NCBI RefSeq assembly: GCF_040958095.1
Contig: NC_091220.1
Location: forward strand, 19,064,393-19,128,392
DNA from: Procambarus clarkii
Taxonomy: Eukaryota; Arthropoda; Malacostraca; Decapoda; Cambaridae
Direction: 5' to 3'
DNA: 64,000 bases
Shown: positions 1 to 9,502 of the stretch, one piece after another
How positions within the stretch are numbered: position 1 is the stretch's first letter
Layout of the letters: every line of letters begins with the position of its first letter
Notes under the pieces: generated by a model
What the model saw: only the letters and a program-made list of their open reading frames with translations
Databases searched by the model: none
What the model was told of the DNA's origin: nothing
Translations under genes and position numbers: made by a program

Positions 1-109
1 ATTCAAATTTCCTTTAAATTGTGGTATGTATTGGAAAATAATATTATTTTGGTTGGCGGGAAGGGGCAGTTTCAGTGGAACCCATTACATGTTCCTGCAA
101 TCTTTCTCA

Positions 110-548
110 TTACCGCCCACGGGATGGGTATGGGGGTTCACTACCGCCCACGGGATGGGTATGGGGGTCCACTACCGCCCACGGAATGGGTATGGGGTCC
201 ACTACCGCCCACGGGATGGGTATGGGGGTCCACTACCACCCACGGGATGGGTATGGGGGTCCGCTACCGCCCACGGGATGGGTATGGGGTCCAGTACCGC
301 CTACAGTATGGGTATGGGGGTCCACTACCGCCCACGGGATGGGTATGGGGTCCACCACCACCCACGGGATGGGTATGGGGGGTCTACTACCGCCCACGGG
401 ATGGGTATGGGGGTCCACTACCGCCCACGGGATGGGTATGGGGTCCACTACCGCCCACGGGATGGGTATGGGGGTCCACTACCGCCCACGGGATGGGTAT
501 GGGGGTCCACTACCGCCCACGGGATGGGTATGGGGTCCACCACCATGT
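110..548. repeat. Minisatellite, 30-31 bp unit, about 14 copies
   Basis: Head-to-tail copies of a unit containing CCCACGGGATGGGTATGGGG, differing by a one-base G-run length change and scattered substitutions (for example the copies near 181 and 301). It is open in several frames on both strands only because few stops occur in the unit. The flanks at 551-610 hold a two-copy duplication around TAGATTGATAGACAA. Confidence 0.95.
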
Positions 549-859
549 CAATCTGTTTAGATTGATAGACAAGGCCAGCCTCTCTAGATTGATAGACAAT
601 GTCAACCTCTTCCATCAATACACAAATGAGTCTAAGAAATGTAAGGAAATGCCCGTACAAGTTAGTACGAGAACCATCTAAGAACCACCTCTGACCTCGT
701 CCTGACCTCGTCCTTGACCTTAACTGCCGGACGCCGCTCAACAAGGGACATAGGTGGCGAAGCTCGTTCCGAACGACCATGGATACGAACACTATCATTA
801 AATATCCTGAACTGTGGCTCCCAGTTACAGATGGAACACTCTATAAATCTGGCGTCCGG

Positions 860-975
860 CAACTAATTGGTCTCTGTGTGTGTGGGTGGTTGTGTGGGGG
901 GTGGAGGAGGGGGTGTGTGGGGGAGAGGCATGTGTGGGGGAGAGGCATGTGTGGGGAGAGGCATGTGTGGGGACA
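860..975. repeat. GT/G-rich low-complexity tract with short tandem unit
   Basis: GTGTGTGGG-rich sequence leading into three to four copies of a unit containing GAGGCATGTGTGGGG. No coding signal. Confidence 0.8.
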
Positions 976-1744
976 CATATGCCCACAGCTGCTATACCTG
1001 TGGGCAGCATACCCCTACACCCACAGCATATGCTTATTGAGCTAAGTATAACACCTTCACCACTAATAGTCGTCTCAGGTACTCAAACCATTAATAAATG
1101 ACTACAATCTCGGGCCCTGGGATAGTTACGTGACCCTCTAACGAAGTGATTAGCGCTAACAACCTTGGCAGTGTTGTCACGCTAACAAGAGGTGTTAGGA
1201 AGCAGTGGTTCACTAGAGACTAATACAGACAGGAGAAGCAGAGAACACTGGTGGCCAGCGCCAGGTCTTATCATAGTATGTTAACAGATAGAGAGCATTA
1301 AACTGTGAGAGTTCTCCGTGGTCTCTTGTTAAGTCTGGGAGCCTTTAAGGCTGAGATTTTAGGCTCTCTAGCAAGCACTACGACTGGCCTTCACTATCCT
1401 CACCCTATCCTCACCATCCTCACTATCCTCACCTCTCCAGATTAAGCTAAATTGTGAAATTTGAAAAAGCCATTTATATAACAGGAATGAACGACACTGA
1501 TACCCGGACGAGAGCAGCATACCAAGGGTGGCCACCCCCTCCACTGTGGAGGAGAAGGGGGTGTCCACACCACCTTGGAGGGGGGAAGGGGGGGACCACA
1601 CTACCAGGAATGAGGAGACTAAGACATGGCTGCTAGAGTTAAACTGCAGCATGTAAATACAATAAAGGTAAAACATGGGGACAGAAGATCAGACTATGAA
1701 CCAAGCGAGAGGGGAATCCTCTCACGGAGTCAAGCAGAAGGAAA
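976..1744. other. No gene seen
   Basis: Unremarkable sequence with a CT-rich stretch near 1390-1440 and a G/C-run region near 1528-1605 in which CCACCCCCTCC and GGAGGGGGGAAGG form imperfect inverted pairs. No convincing exon or element was recognised. Confidence 0.5.
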
Positions 1745-2035
1745 AGATGTGCAAGATGACGAGAAATCCTTCAGGAAGCCACAGCTACATACGTCAGACC
1801 AATTCTGGAATATGCAGCCCCACCTTGACGTCCGTAATTCGTCCATCATGGGAGAATAATCTGAAGAAGATCCAGAGGTATCGCACAAGTTCCAGAGGTA
1901 AGAGGCATGAATTATAAGGAAATATACAAAAATAACAAAATCTCACGACACTGGAGGAAAGAATAAACAAGAGAGACATGATCACGACCTACAAAATACT
2001 CAGGAGGAATAATCAAGGTAAACAAGGCCGGATTG
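1745..2035 (+). pseudogene. LINE reverse transcriptase C-terminal remnant
   Basis: Broken frames resemble the C-terminal region of CR1/Jockey-like non-LTR elements: a piece like 'R-P-I-L-E-Y-A-A-P' near 1795-1820, then L-E-E-R-(I/R)-N-K-R-D-M-I-T-T-Y-K-I-L near 1950-2000. The same peptide pattern recurs at 40250-40710 and 42700-43320, which supports the call. Several frameshifts and stops; not functional. Clade assignment is inference. Confidence 0.6.
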
Positions 2036-2460
2036 TTTGATATATGATGGTCATGAGCCAAGGAAGCAGAGTACTGGCATCTTAAACATAAGTTCTTCAG
2101 ATCAGTGAAAAGTAACATTATGAACTAAGAAGTAAAGTTCAAGCAGACTATATATATAGATTCAAACGTAGACATGACAGAACCGGGGCCCAAGAGACGA
2201 AGCTCAAACCAAGCTAGGAGAATACAACCATGTAAGAGGGGAAGAAACACATATACATGCACATATAAACACACACACACATGTACACATAAGTATAAGC
2301 GAGCGCACGCCACTAATACCAACCCGTCTGTCAGTTGAAGCCTGACTAACGAGAAGCTTAAGATGTGACACCAGATTCCCTCTGTGATCACCTGATCCCA
2401 GGCTCCATATATTAGCAAATGACTCCCCTGGACAGGCACCCGCCCTACTCCTTCAGGGCA

Positions 2461-2655
2461 AGGCGCTACCTGGCACCCTTCACCTGCAGTGTCCCTTATT
2501 AAACTCAGAAAATGTCTCTTACAAATGTCTCTCCCAAATGCTTTAGTTATCCCTTATTAATCACAGAAAATGTCTCATAAATGCTTCAGTTACCCCCCAT
2601 TAATCACAGAAAATGTCTCTCACAAATGCTTCAGTTACCCCTATTAAACTCAGAA
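2461..2655. repeat. Imperfect tandem repeat, about 60 bp, three copies
   Basis: Three diverged copies containing TTATTAATCACAGAAAATGT and AAATGCTTCAGTTA. It directly abuts the 15-bp array that follows. Confidence 0.75.
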
Positions 2656-2657
2656 AA

Positions 2658-2872
2658 CAGGTTGTAAGAGGACAGGTTGTAGGAGGACAGGTTGTAGGAG
2701 GACAGGCTGTATGAGGACAGGCTGTAGGAGGACAGGTTGTAGGAGGACAGGCTGTATGAGGACAGGCTGTAGGAGGACAGGTTGTAGGAGGACAGGTTGT
2801 ATGAGGACAGGCTGTATGAGGACAGGCTGTAGGAGGACAGGTTGTAGGAGGACAGGCTGTAGGAGGACAGGT
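2658..2872. repeat. Minisatellite, 15 bp unit, about 14 copies
   Basis: Unit GTTGTAGGAGGACAG with alternating GTTGTA/GCTGTA and AGGAG/ATGAG variants. Multiple frames stay open because the unit length is a multiple of three; the predicted peptides are not credible proteins. Confidence 0.95.
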
Positions 2873-3084
2873 TGCTTCATGACTCTGAGGCTGTGTACTG
2901 GACAAATCTTTTCTATATCTACAAAAGTTCCGGTGATAAAACTCCATTATCAGTGAATTAATGATGGACTTAAACTAATTAAAAACATATAATGAAAAAA
3001 GGACAAAGATTTATAAGATTCAGTATAAATTAAAACGACCAAAACTATAAAACTACAGTATATCAAAACATATAAATGACCTAA

Positions 3085-3275
3085 TGCAACCCGTCCTCGA
3101 CTCAAGTCCATTACATCCAGCGGTCGACCCCCACAGACGCATTCATAAATTTTAACATGCTGTTCATTCAAAACGGGAATTTTCTCAAGTATAAATTAAT
3201 ATTATAATATATTAGCATATTGTGCATATATAGGCATTGGTTAGGTTAGGTTAGGTGTTTAGGTTCTGTTGGCGA
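3085..3275 (+). repeat. Dispersed repeat with short TTAGG run (inverse copy at 21083-21262)
   Basis: This segment matches 21083-21262 in reverse orientation over about 180 bp, including ATTTTCTCAA, a shared AT-rich core, the GGTTAGGTTAGG run and AGGTGTTTAGGTTCTGTTGG. Because the TTAGG run lies inside a dispersed repeat it is part of that element rather than a telomere. Family unknown to me. Confidence 0.75.
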
Positions 3276-3356
3276 TTATTTGTATTTGTAGTACGTGGGT
3301 GAAGCATTTACAGCGTTGTGGTTCGAACACAAGTCGTCAGTGAAGCACTTGTTCCT

Positions 3357-3473
3357 CTCCAAGTTACAGCCCCGCTCCTGTGCCAGGTAAGTCCACCACG
3401 GGCTCACCATAGCCCGTGCTACGTACAAGTTTTTATTCTGAGTAACTGAATCTAAAAAGCAACAAGAAGCATT
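3357..3473 (+). mobile_element. (CAA)-tailed hairpin retroposon, longest copy
   Basis: Contains GCTCCTGTGCCAGGTAAGTC, the inverted pair ACGGGCTCACC/ATAGCCCGT, and an end of GAATCTAAAAAGCAACAAG. Six other copies occur in the window (about 5084, 16535, 17662, 30824, 53495 and 61752), all sharing the CAA-rich end and varying at the other end. That is the signature of 5'-truncated, target-primed retrotransposition. It may be the 3' end of a LINE or a very small SINE. Confidence 0.7.
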
Positions 3474-3539
3474 TGTTCCGGAAGTGTTCGAACGTCATCA
3501 GTTGTGAGTCGTGTGTAAACCGTTTTTCATTTATAATCA

Positions 3540-3600
3540 GGGGGTTTGGCGGGTGGATGGAATGGACTTTGGGTCTTTATTGATGAGGACGGGCTGGACA
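3540..3600 (+). repeat. Partial copy of the dispersed repeat at 3085-3275
   Basis: GGTGGATGGAATGGACTT and GAGGACGGGCTGG match the 21184-21262 segment in the same orientation, that is, inverted relative to 3085-3165. Sequence from 3600 to 3750 is otherwise unassigned. Confidence 0.45.
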
Positions 3601-3749
3601 TTAGAGTGTAATGATCTAATCCAATAGTGAGTACAGTGAAGTCGCTGTGAGTGGACGGGATACTCACAATCTTTGTGAGTACTGCGTAACTTGCCTAAGG
3701 AGGCAAAGCTGTAGGGTAAGTAGCTACCTTATTGTATACGAGGGACTAA

Positions 3750-4104
3750 AGATTGTACACAGAGTTCGGGTTTAACGAGCATTTGTTTCAATCGATGAAC
3801 GCTTTCAATGTCCTATTTCCATCGTATTTTCCAATCGCTAATTATTGCATTAAGACATTATTAAGCGAGTCACCGACAGGAGGTGACGGATACAAGGGTC
3901 ATTCAACCGTTAACTTGTGGAAAGGAGGAAATGTATATGTTTATCTCTCAGAATGTTTGGTAATATGTTTATTGTTTGTGATGTGTGTCTATGTATGTAT
4001 TAACACGATGTACTGAACGGGGTGAGAATAGCTTCAGCTACCTCATCCCTTTGTGTGGATTTGACCTCAATAAACTTATTTCAATTTCAATTTCAATTTC
4101 AACT
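3750..4104 (+). mobile_element. Retroelement 3' end with AATAAA and (TTTCAA)n tail
   Basis: An untranslated-looking stretch ends in GGGGTGAGAATAGCTTCAGC, then a polyadenylation signal AATAAA at 4069-4074, followed immediately by a short TTTCAA tandem tail (about 4079-4102). A hexameric tail after a poly(A) signal is typical of some LINE 3' ends. A similar tail appears at 4285-4318 and, inverted, at 30645-30680. Confidence 0.6.
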
Positions 4105-4284
4105 GTTACTGATACCTTCCAGCGCTTTAAACTTCCCCTACTTATAAATAAGAACTTTAAACCCCGCAATTAGAAACCTATTGCCTATGTGTATTAGTGG
4201 CTTTAGGTATTGTATGTACTAGCTCTATCTATAAATCCAACATTATGTTTGTAACTCATCATCTATATATGCACTTTTACCTGA

Positions 4285-4318
4285 ATCAAAAATTTGAATT
4301 CGAATTTGAATTTGAATA
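4285..4318 (+). repeat. Short (GAATTT)n LINE-type tail
   Basis: TTTGAATTCGAATTTGAATT run of about five units. It resembles a retroelement tail; little else of the element is visible. Confidence 0.5.
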
Positions 4319-4352
4319 TGGTTACAAACGGTCTCCTTCAGGTGGTAGGGAA

Positions 4353-4612
4353 GGGGCCAGATTCACGAAGCCGTTACGCAAGCACTTACGAACCTCTACA
4401 TCTTTTCTCAATATTTGGCGGCTTTGTTTACAATTATTAAACAGTTAATGAGCTCCGAAGCACCAGGAGGCTGTTTATAACAATAACAACAGTTGTTTGG
4501 CAAGTTTTCATGCTTTTAAACTGTTTAATGAATGTAACCAAAGCAGTCAAAGATTGAGGAAAGATGTACACGTTCGTAAGTACTTGCGTAACTGCTTCGT
4601 GAATCGGGCCCC
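4353..4612 (+). mobile_element. Palindromic MITE, full length (260 bp)
   Basis: Termini GGGGCCAGATTCACGAAG and CTTCGTGAATCGGGCCCC are inverted. The inverted pairing continues inward for roughly 100 bp per arm (CTCAATATTTGGCGGCTTTG against CAAAGCAGTCAAAGATTGAG), leaving a small centre near GCACCAGGAGGCTGTTTATA. No coding capacity. Other copies at 13254, 25590 and 29877. Target duplication is not obvious. Confidence 0.85.
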
Positions 4613-4739
4613 AGGTCTATCAGGAACCACAGTAGCGGCGTGTTCCTCGGAGCCGTCGTCGCCAGTTCTTGCCTGAGAAACGTCTTCCATCAATGAAAGT
4701 CTCTTCCACTTATATATAAAAAGATGAACCAAGTTTTTT

Positions 4740-5029
4740 CATCCGCAGAGAGAGCGTGGGAAGGGTGGCTGGGGTGTGGGGAGAAGGGAGGGTATGACTA
4801 GAAGAGATATGGAAAATGGGAAGATTGGAAGGGGGTACAGTTGGTAGAATTAAAGGGTGGAAAGGCTGTAATTAGTAATTAATAATTCACTGTAATGGGG
4901 AACAGGCAGTCACATTATACAAATGGTATATGTTAGGCTTATATTGAGGTCCAACCCCTCCCTCCCCCCCCCACCCCGAAGGGGTCGAATTATTGAGCCT
5001 CTCTATGATTCAACCCCCACAAGCTAACT
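4740..5029. other. G-rich then AT-rich spacer, no gene seen
   Basis: Purine-rich 4741-4865, AT-rich 4870-4950, and a C-run at 4963-4978. No element recognised with confidence. Confidence 0.5.
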
Positions 5030-5250
5030 GCTGGGTACCTATTTACTGCTAGGGTGAACAGGGCATTAGGTGAAAGAAGTTGTTGTTGTTTTAGATTCAG
5101 CTACTCAGACCAAAAACGTTCCAAGTAGCACGGGCTATGGCGAGCCCATAAGATAGGAAGCGCGCGCCCAATCATTTATACCCAGCCAGGGACTCGAACC
5201 CCGGAATTCTGGATTATGACTCGAGAACGAGCCCGCCTGTACTAACGGCC
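5030..5250 (-). mobile_element. tRNA-like SINE fragment split by a retroposon
   Basis: GGGTACCTATTTACTGCTAG and GGCATTAGGTGAAAGAA (5034-5080) match the SINE body seen elsewhere, and the tRNA-like head with GGGACTCGAACCCC lies at 5187-5200. The two parts are separated by the CAA-tailed hairpin retroposon at about 5084-5155, so the SINE is older than that insertion. Confidence 0.6.
5084..5155 (-). mobile_element. (CAA)-tailed hairpin retroposon copy, nested in SINE
   Basis: Reverse-strand copy with TTGTTGTTTTAGATTCAGC at its tail end and TAGCACGGGCTATGGCGAGC. It interrupts the SINE at 5030-5250. A short AGAAG/GGAAG flank may be a degenerate target duplication. Confidence 0.65.
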
Positions 5251-5280
5251 CCCTCCGTGCCTATTCTACGAACCCCTGCC

Positions 5281-5460
5281 TTAGCCTCGCCTTACGGCGT
5301 CGATTGATGAAAATTGATAAAGATTAAACCACCCAAAAGGTGGCACGGGCATGAATAGCCCGTAAGTGGTGGCTCTTTGGAGCCATTACCAGTATCAAGA
5401 GCTGATACTGGAGATCTGTGGAGGTGCGACTGCACCCTGCGTGACGGGAGATGTCTCCCG
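5281..5460 (-). mobile_element. Multi-hairpin retroelement 3' end
   Basis: Six consecutive perfect hairpins: 5329-5343, 5345-5363, 5371-5384, 5389-5411 (9-bp stem CCAGTATCA/TGATACTGG), 5423-5436 and 5445-5460 (7-bp stem CGGGAGA/TCTCCCG). On the minus strand the train ends in GGTGGTTTAATCTTTATCAA, a tail-like sequence. The second hairpin resembles the ACGGGC..GCCCGT stem of the CAA-tailed retroposon. Reading this as an RT-recognised 3' end is inference. Confidence 0.5.
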
Positions 5461-5990
5461 AGTTACGGCGTCTCTTCTCCTACCTATTAATATTGATTTG
5501 AATATGGCGGGTGCGGGACGATACTCCCCCAGCCGGGCCGTGGCAGCGCATCTTGCCACCACCATGGTCTCGTTAACTTCCATCCACTTTCAATCCAATC
5601 CACTTACAGGAGCGGAAACTTTACATGGGAATATGGCGGCAGATTCTTCCCAAAGTTTATGCCGTATATTTCAAGTCAAATTTTATCGAGATGGAAATGA
5701 AATTACAAAATGGATTAGAATATAAATAGAAAATGTAAGGGCGGTTGTCTGAGAGTGGCTGCGATGCCAGGCGCAAGAGGAGCCCCTGTAGAAGATTTTG
5801 TGCATTTTTCTGAACTGTCCAGAAATCACCATAGATACAATACAATAAATACAATAAATACATAGATAGAATACAATAAATACATAGATGACAATACAAG
5901 TTTATTAATAAATGTAACTATTACTCAATTTAATTATATATTATATACATTTGAATGTATAATATGGGTAAATACATTACCCATATTATT
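5461..5990. other. Unassigned sequence
   Basis: Mixed composition with AATAC/AATAAATAC short repeats at 5836-5900 and AT-rich DNA to 5990. The open stretch overlapping 5366-5725 runs through the hairpin train and shows no coding features. Confidence 0.45.
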
Positions 5991-5993
5991 ACC

Positions 5994-6416
5994 TTACCCT
6001 AGAGCAGACACCCCCCCCCCCCTTGCCCTAGAGCAGACACCCCCCCCCCTTGCCCTAGAGCAGACACCCCCCCCCCCTTGCCCTAGAGCAGACACCCCCC
6101 CCCCTTGCCCTAGAGCAGACACCCCCCTTGCCCTAGAGCAGACACCCCCCTTGCCCTAGAGCAGACACCCCCCTTGCTCTAGAGCAGACACCCCCCCTTG
6201 CCCTAGAGCAGACACCACCACCCTAGATCAGACACCACCACCCTAGAACACACACACCCCCACCTTAGAGCAGACACCACCACCCTAGAGCAGACACCAC
6301 CACCCTAGAGCAGACACCACCACCCTAGAGCAGACACCACCACCCTAGAGCAGACACCACCACCCTAGAGCAGACACCACCACCCTAGAGCAGACACCAC
6401 CACCCTAGAGCAGACT
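5994..6416. repeat. Minisatellite, 20-30 bp unit around CCCTAGAGCAGACACC
   Basis: About 19 copies. The left half carries C-runs of variable length after GCAGACA; the right half has switched to a fixed CACCACCCTAGAGCAGACAC form. Two subfamilies adjoin without mixing. Confidence 0.95.
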
Positions 6417-6925
6417 ACAGACTTAACTCAGCAGAACAGGCGTCTCCATAAAGGACAAATGTTCTTAAAACACACACAAAAAACCAGCAATATAGCAACT
6501 CTAAAGTCTAAACAAAAATTGTTTTATTTCCCGTCGTAAAGCCTAAAACAAAAATCTAGACCCCCAAAATTCCCGGTTGTCGCTCAAGCGGTTCAGAAAC
6601 CGGTTTTCAAACCCCCTCTTTTGGGGGAAGGTATATCGCTTAACTCACTCCTTCCTTCTCCTTTCCCGTGAATATCTCTTTATCCACGACTTCCTCTTCC
6701 AATATCCATGAGAGAAACATTAACTGAACCTCATAACTCATACTCATTTACCTCACGCAGACCGGAACACCTCAGGAGGCAGGAATGAGGGAAAAAAAGC
6801 CTCATTCCTCAGGTTATTCAAGAGTGAAGAAGAAAATTGGCGAGTGAATAGGAAATTGTTGGAGCAGCCTATGGTTGCTATGAATAAATCTCTTTCTTGT
6901 TACATGGTGTCCCATGGTAGACCAT
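6417..6925. other. No gene seen
   Basis: AT-moderate sequence with no recognisable exon or element. Confidence 0.4.
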
Positions 6926-7034
6926 TGTGGGGTAGGTGTGGGTGTAAGTGTGGGCTGTAGGTGTGGGTGTAGGTGTAGGTGTGGCTGTAGGTGTGTGTAT
7001 GTGTGTGTGTTTGAAAGAGGAGTGGGGGGGGGGA
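6926..7034. repeat. GT-rich low-complexity tract
   Basis: Interspersed GTGTAGGTGTGGGT units grading into (GT)n and a G-run. Simple repeat. Confidence 0.8.
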
Positions 7035-7118
7035 CGTCAATAACTTTAATAGGCTTCCTGTCCACAGTAAATTTAATCAGAAAACAATTTTTTTAGTAGC
7101 CTAAATCATATATTACAC

Positions 7119-7205
7119 GCGGATCGACTTGAGAATGGTCCAGGACGGACCGAAACGTCGTCGTCCCTTCAACTTCTAGTGTGTGGTCTGGTCAACATAT
7201 ATTAC
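7119..7205 (+). mobile_element. Half of a foldback element (GTCGTCG family)
   Basis: GGTCCAGGACGGACCGAAAC and GTGTGTGGTCTGGTCAACAT match the right arm of the fuller foldback copy at 39828-39994. Only one arm is present here. Confidence 0.7.
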
Positions 7206-7509
7206 ACATCAAGAACATGCAGGGTGACGGGTGTGGAGTAAGGGACTGTCATAGGCTGGTCGGGGTCTGTAGCATTGTTCCCCTTCCCCCCTATGAACAA
7301 GATTTACTCTGTGATTTCTTGTGTCCACCTTCCCTCTGTTCTTGCTGCGGCAGAAGACAGGGATATACAACACTCACAATCAAGAGAGTATTGATTGTAG
7401 GCAGATATAATGGTGTATAATCATACGGAGCTGTGTATAGCTTCCCATACATATGTAGGAACGTCTTGTAATGTCCTATGAAGAATAATGTATGAATGGT
7501 TATGGGCTC

Positions 7510-8438
7510 CCGGAGTAGCCTAGCACCCAGGCTGGGGGAGTAGCCTAGCACCCAGCCTGGGGGAGTAGCCTAGCACCCAGGCTGGGGGAGTAGCCTAGCA
7601 CCCAGGTTGGGGGGAGTAGCCTAGCACCCAGGTTGGGGGAGTAGTCTAGCACCCAGGCTGGGGGGAGTAGCCTAGCACCCAGGCATGGGGAGGAGTAGCT
7701 TAGCACCCAGGCTGGGGGAGTAGCCTAGCACCCAGGTTGGGGGAGTAGCCTAGCACCCAGGCATGGGGGAGTAGCCTAGCACCCAGGTTGGGGGGGGGGA
7801 GTAGCCTAGCACCCAGCCTGGGGGAGTAGTCTAGCACCCAGGTTGGGGGGGAGTAGCCTAGCACCCAGCCTGGGGGAGTAGCCTAGCACCCAGGCATGGG
7901 GGGAGTAGCCTAGCACCCAGGTTGGGGGGGAGTAGCTTAGCACCCAGCCTGGGGGAGTAGTCTAGCACCCAGGTTGGGGGGGGGGGGTAGCCTAGCACCC
8001 AGCCTGGGGGAGTAGTCTAGCACCCAGGTTGGGGGGGAGTAGCCTAGCACCCAGCCTGGGGGAGTAGCCTAGCACCCAGGCATGGGGGGAGTAGTCTAGC
8101 ACCCAGGTTGGGGGGGAGTAGCCTAGCACCCAGCCTGGGGGAGTAGCCTAGCACCCAGCCTGGGGGAGTAGCCTAGCACCCAGGCATGGGGGGAGTAGTC
8201 TAGCACCCAGGTTGGGGGGGAGTAGCCTAGCACCCAGCCTGGGGGAGTAGCCTAGCACCCAGGTTGGGGGGGAGTAGCCTAGCACCCAGCGTGGGGGAGT
8301 AGCCTAGCACCCAGGCATGGGGGGAGTAGCCTAGCACCCAGGTTGGGGGGGAGTAGCCTAGCACCCAGCCTGGGGGAGTAGTCTAGCACCCAGGTTGGGG
8401 GGAGTAGCCTAGCACCCAGCATGGAGGAGTAGCCTAGG
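7510..8438. repeat. Minisatellite, 26 bp unit, about 35 copies
   Basis: Unit GAGTAGCCTAGCACCCAGG plus CTGGGG, TTGGGG or CATGGGG. Length differences come almost entirely from the G-run. The GTTGGGGGGG and GCCTGGGG types tend to alternate, giving a loose higher-order pattern. Confidence 0.95.
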
Positions 8439-9502
8439 AGCCCCCCCCCCCCCAGAGGGCGCTGAGACAAGCTAGGCAGAACACGCCGCAGTAATCTGTT
8501 CTCATGTAAGGCCGTTATTATCATTCATGTGTTGCTTCCGCCATTACCATCCCTCTCACCCTATCCTCCCCCCTTCTCCCTCTCACCCTTCTCTCTCTCT
8601 CATCTCTTTCCCTATCCATTTCTCTAAGCCTATCCTTCACCCTCTCCTCTTCGCTCTCACCCTTCATTTGTTCACCGACTTCGTTCTATCAACTCTCAAG
8701 GGTTCGAACTGAGGCTGTGAGAGCTTAACGGCATAGGTTTAAGCCTCTTGAGAGGTTACTAATTAACCTGTTTTATAAATATATTGTTACGAGTCTCTCT
8801 AGATAAACTAGCTAGATAAACTATCATATAGCCGAAGAAGTGTTCGGTGAGTGAGCGGCCATGACACCTTGCCCACAGACACCTTGATACGAATTTAATT
8901 TATTTGATCCGAATTTAAACTCCATATATGACTCGCCTTGAGGTGCATTGATATAGCAGACAACCTGGCATTGTTTAATAACAAATAATGCCAATCAAAA
9001 TCACCGGAGACATTAGTTTAAAAATATGTTTAAAGGTGATATCCCTTGCGGCAAGTTGGCGCCAAGGCGGGAAAAGGACATGAGTGTCAGTTGCAGTTTG
9101 GCAGGCAAGGGGGTCGGCTGTGTCTTGTCTCTCCGGCTAATTGGTGGGTATAAATGGTTAATTTGTCTATAATACAGGCTTAGAGTTTCCACATTCGACT
9201 TGTTATTAATACTGTAAGAGTTACTGATGCCTTTAGAAGAGTGCTATACAAAGTAGATGAATAAAAACATACAATACTGGTGTATGTGATTTTGTAGATC
9301 GCGTAGGTAATTATTAATTAATGTCTTGCTGTTAATACAAGTATAATTTCAGATATAATGTTGCTCTCATGTTAATAGCTTTCACTGTGTTTATTAAGTA
9401 GTTTAATGCAGCTTATATCATGTAAGGTTACGTTAAGTTTACCTGAAGTAGCGTGGTTGCTGTCCAGTGGGTAACCTAAACTCCTTTTATGGTAAATTGT
9501 GG
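8439..9502. other. Unassigned sequence between two arrays
   Basis: A C-run, a short segment with AGGGCGCTGAG, a pyrimidine-rich tract (8540-8680), then about 800 bp of ordinary AT-rich sequence. No open frame over 62 codons and no splice-supported exon seen. Confidence 0.4.

Noticed and set aside
3236-3255. Interstitial telomere or chromosome-end fusion
   Set aside because: Only two to three TTAGG units, and they are part of a dispersed repeat present in inverse orientation at 21083.
3753-4173. Small plus-strand open frames before the AATAAA
   Set aside because: Short, overlapping, and better explained as the untranslated 3' end of a retroelement with a hexamer tail.
5366-5725. 119-codon frame as a small gene
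   Set aside because: It starts inside the hairpin train of a repeat and has no splice or domain support.
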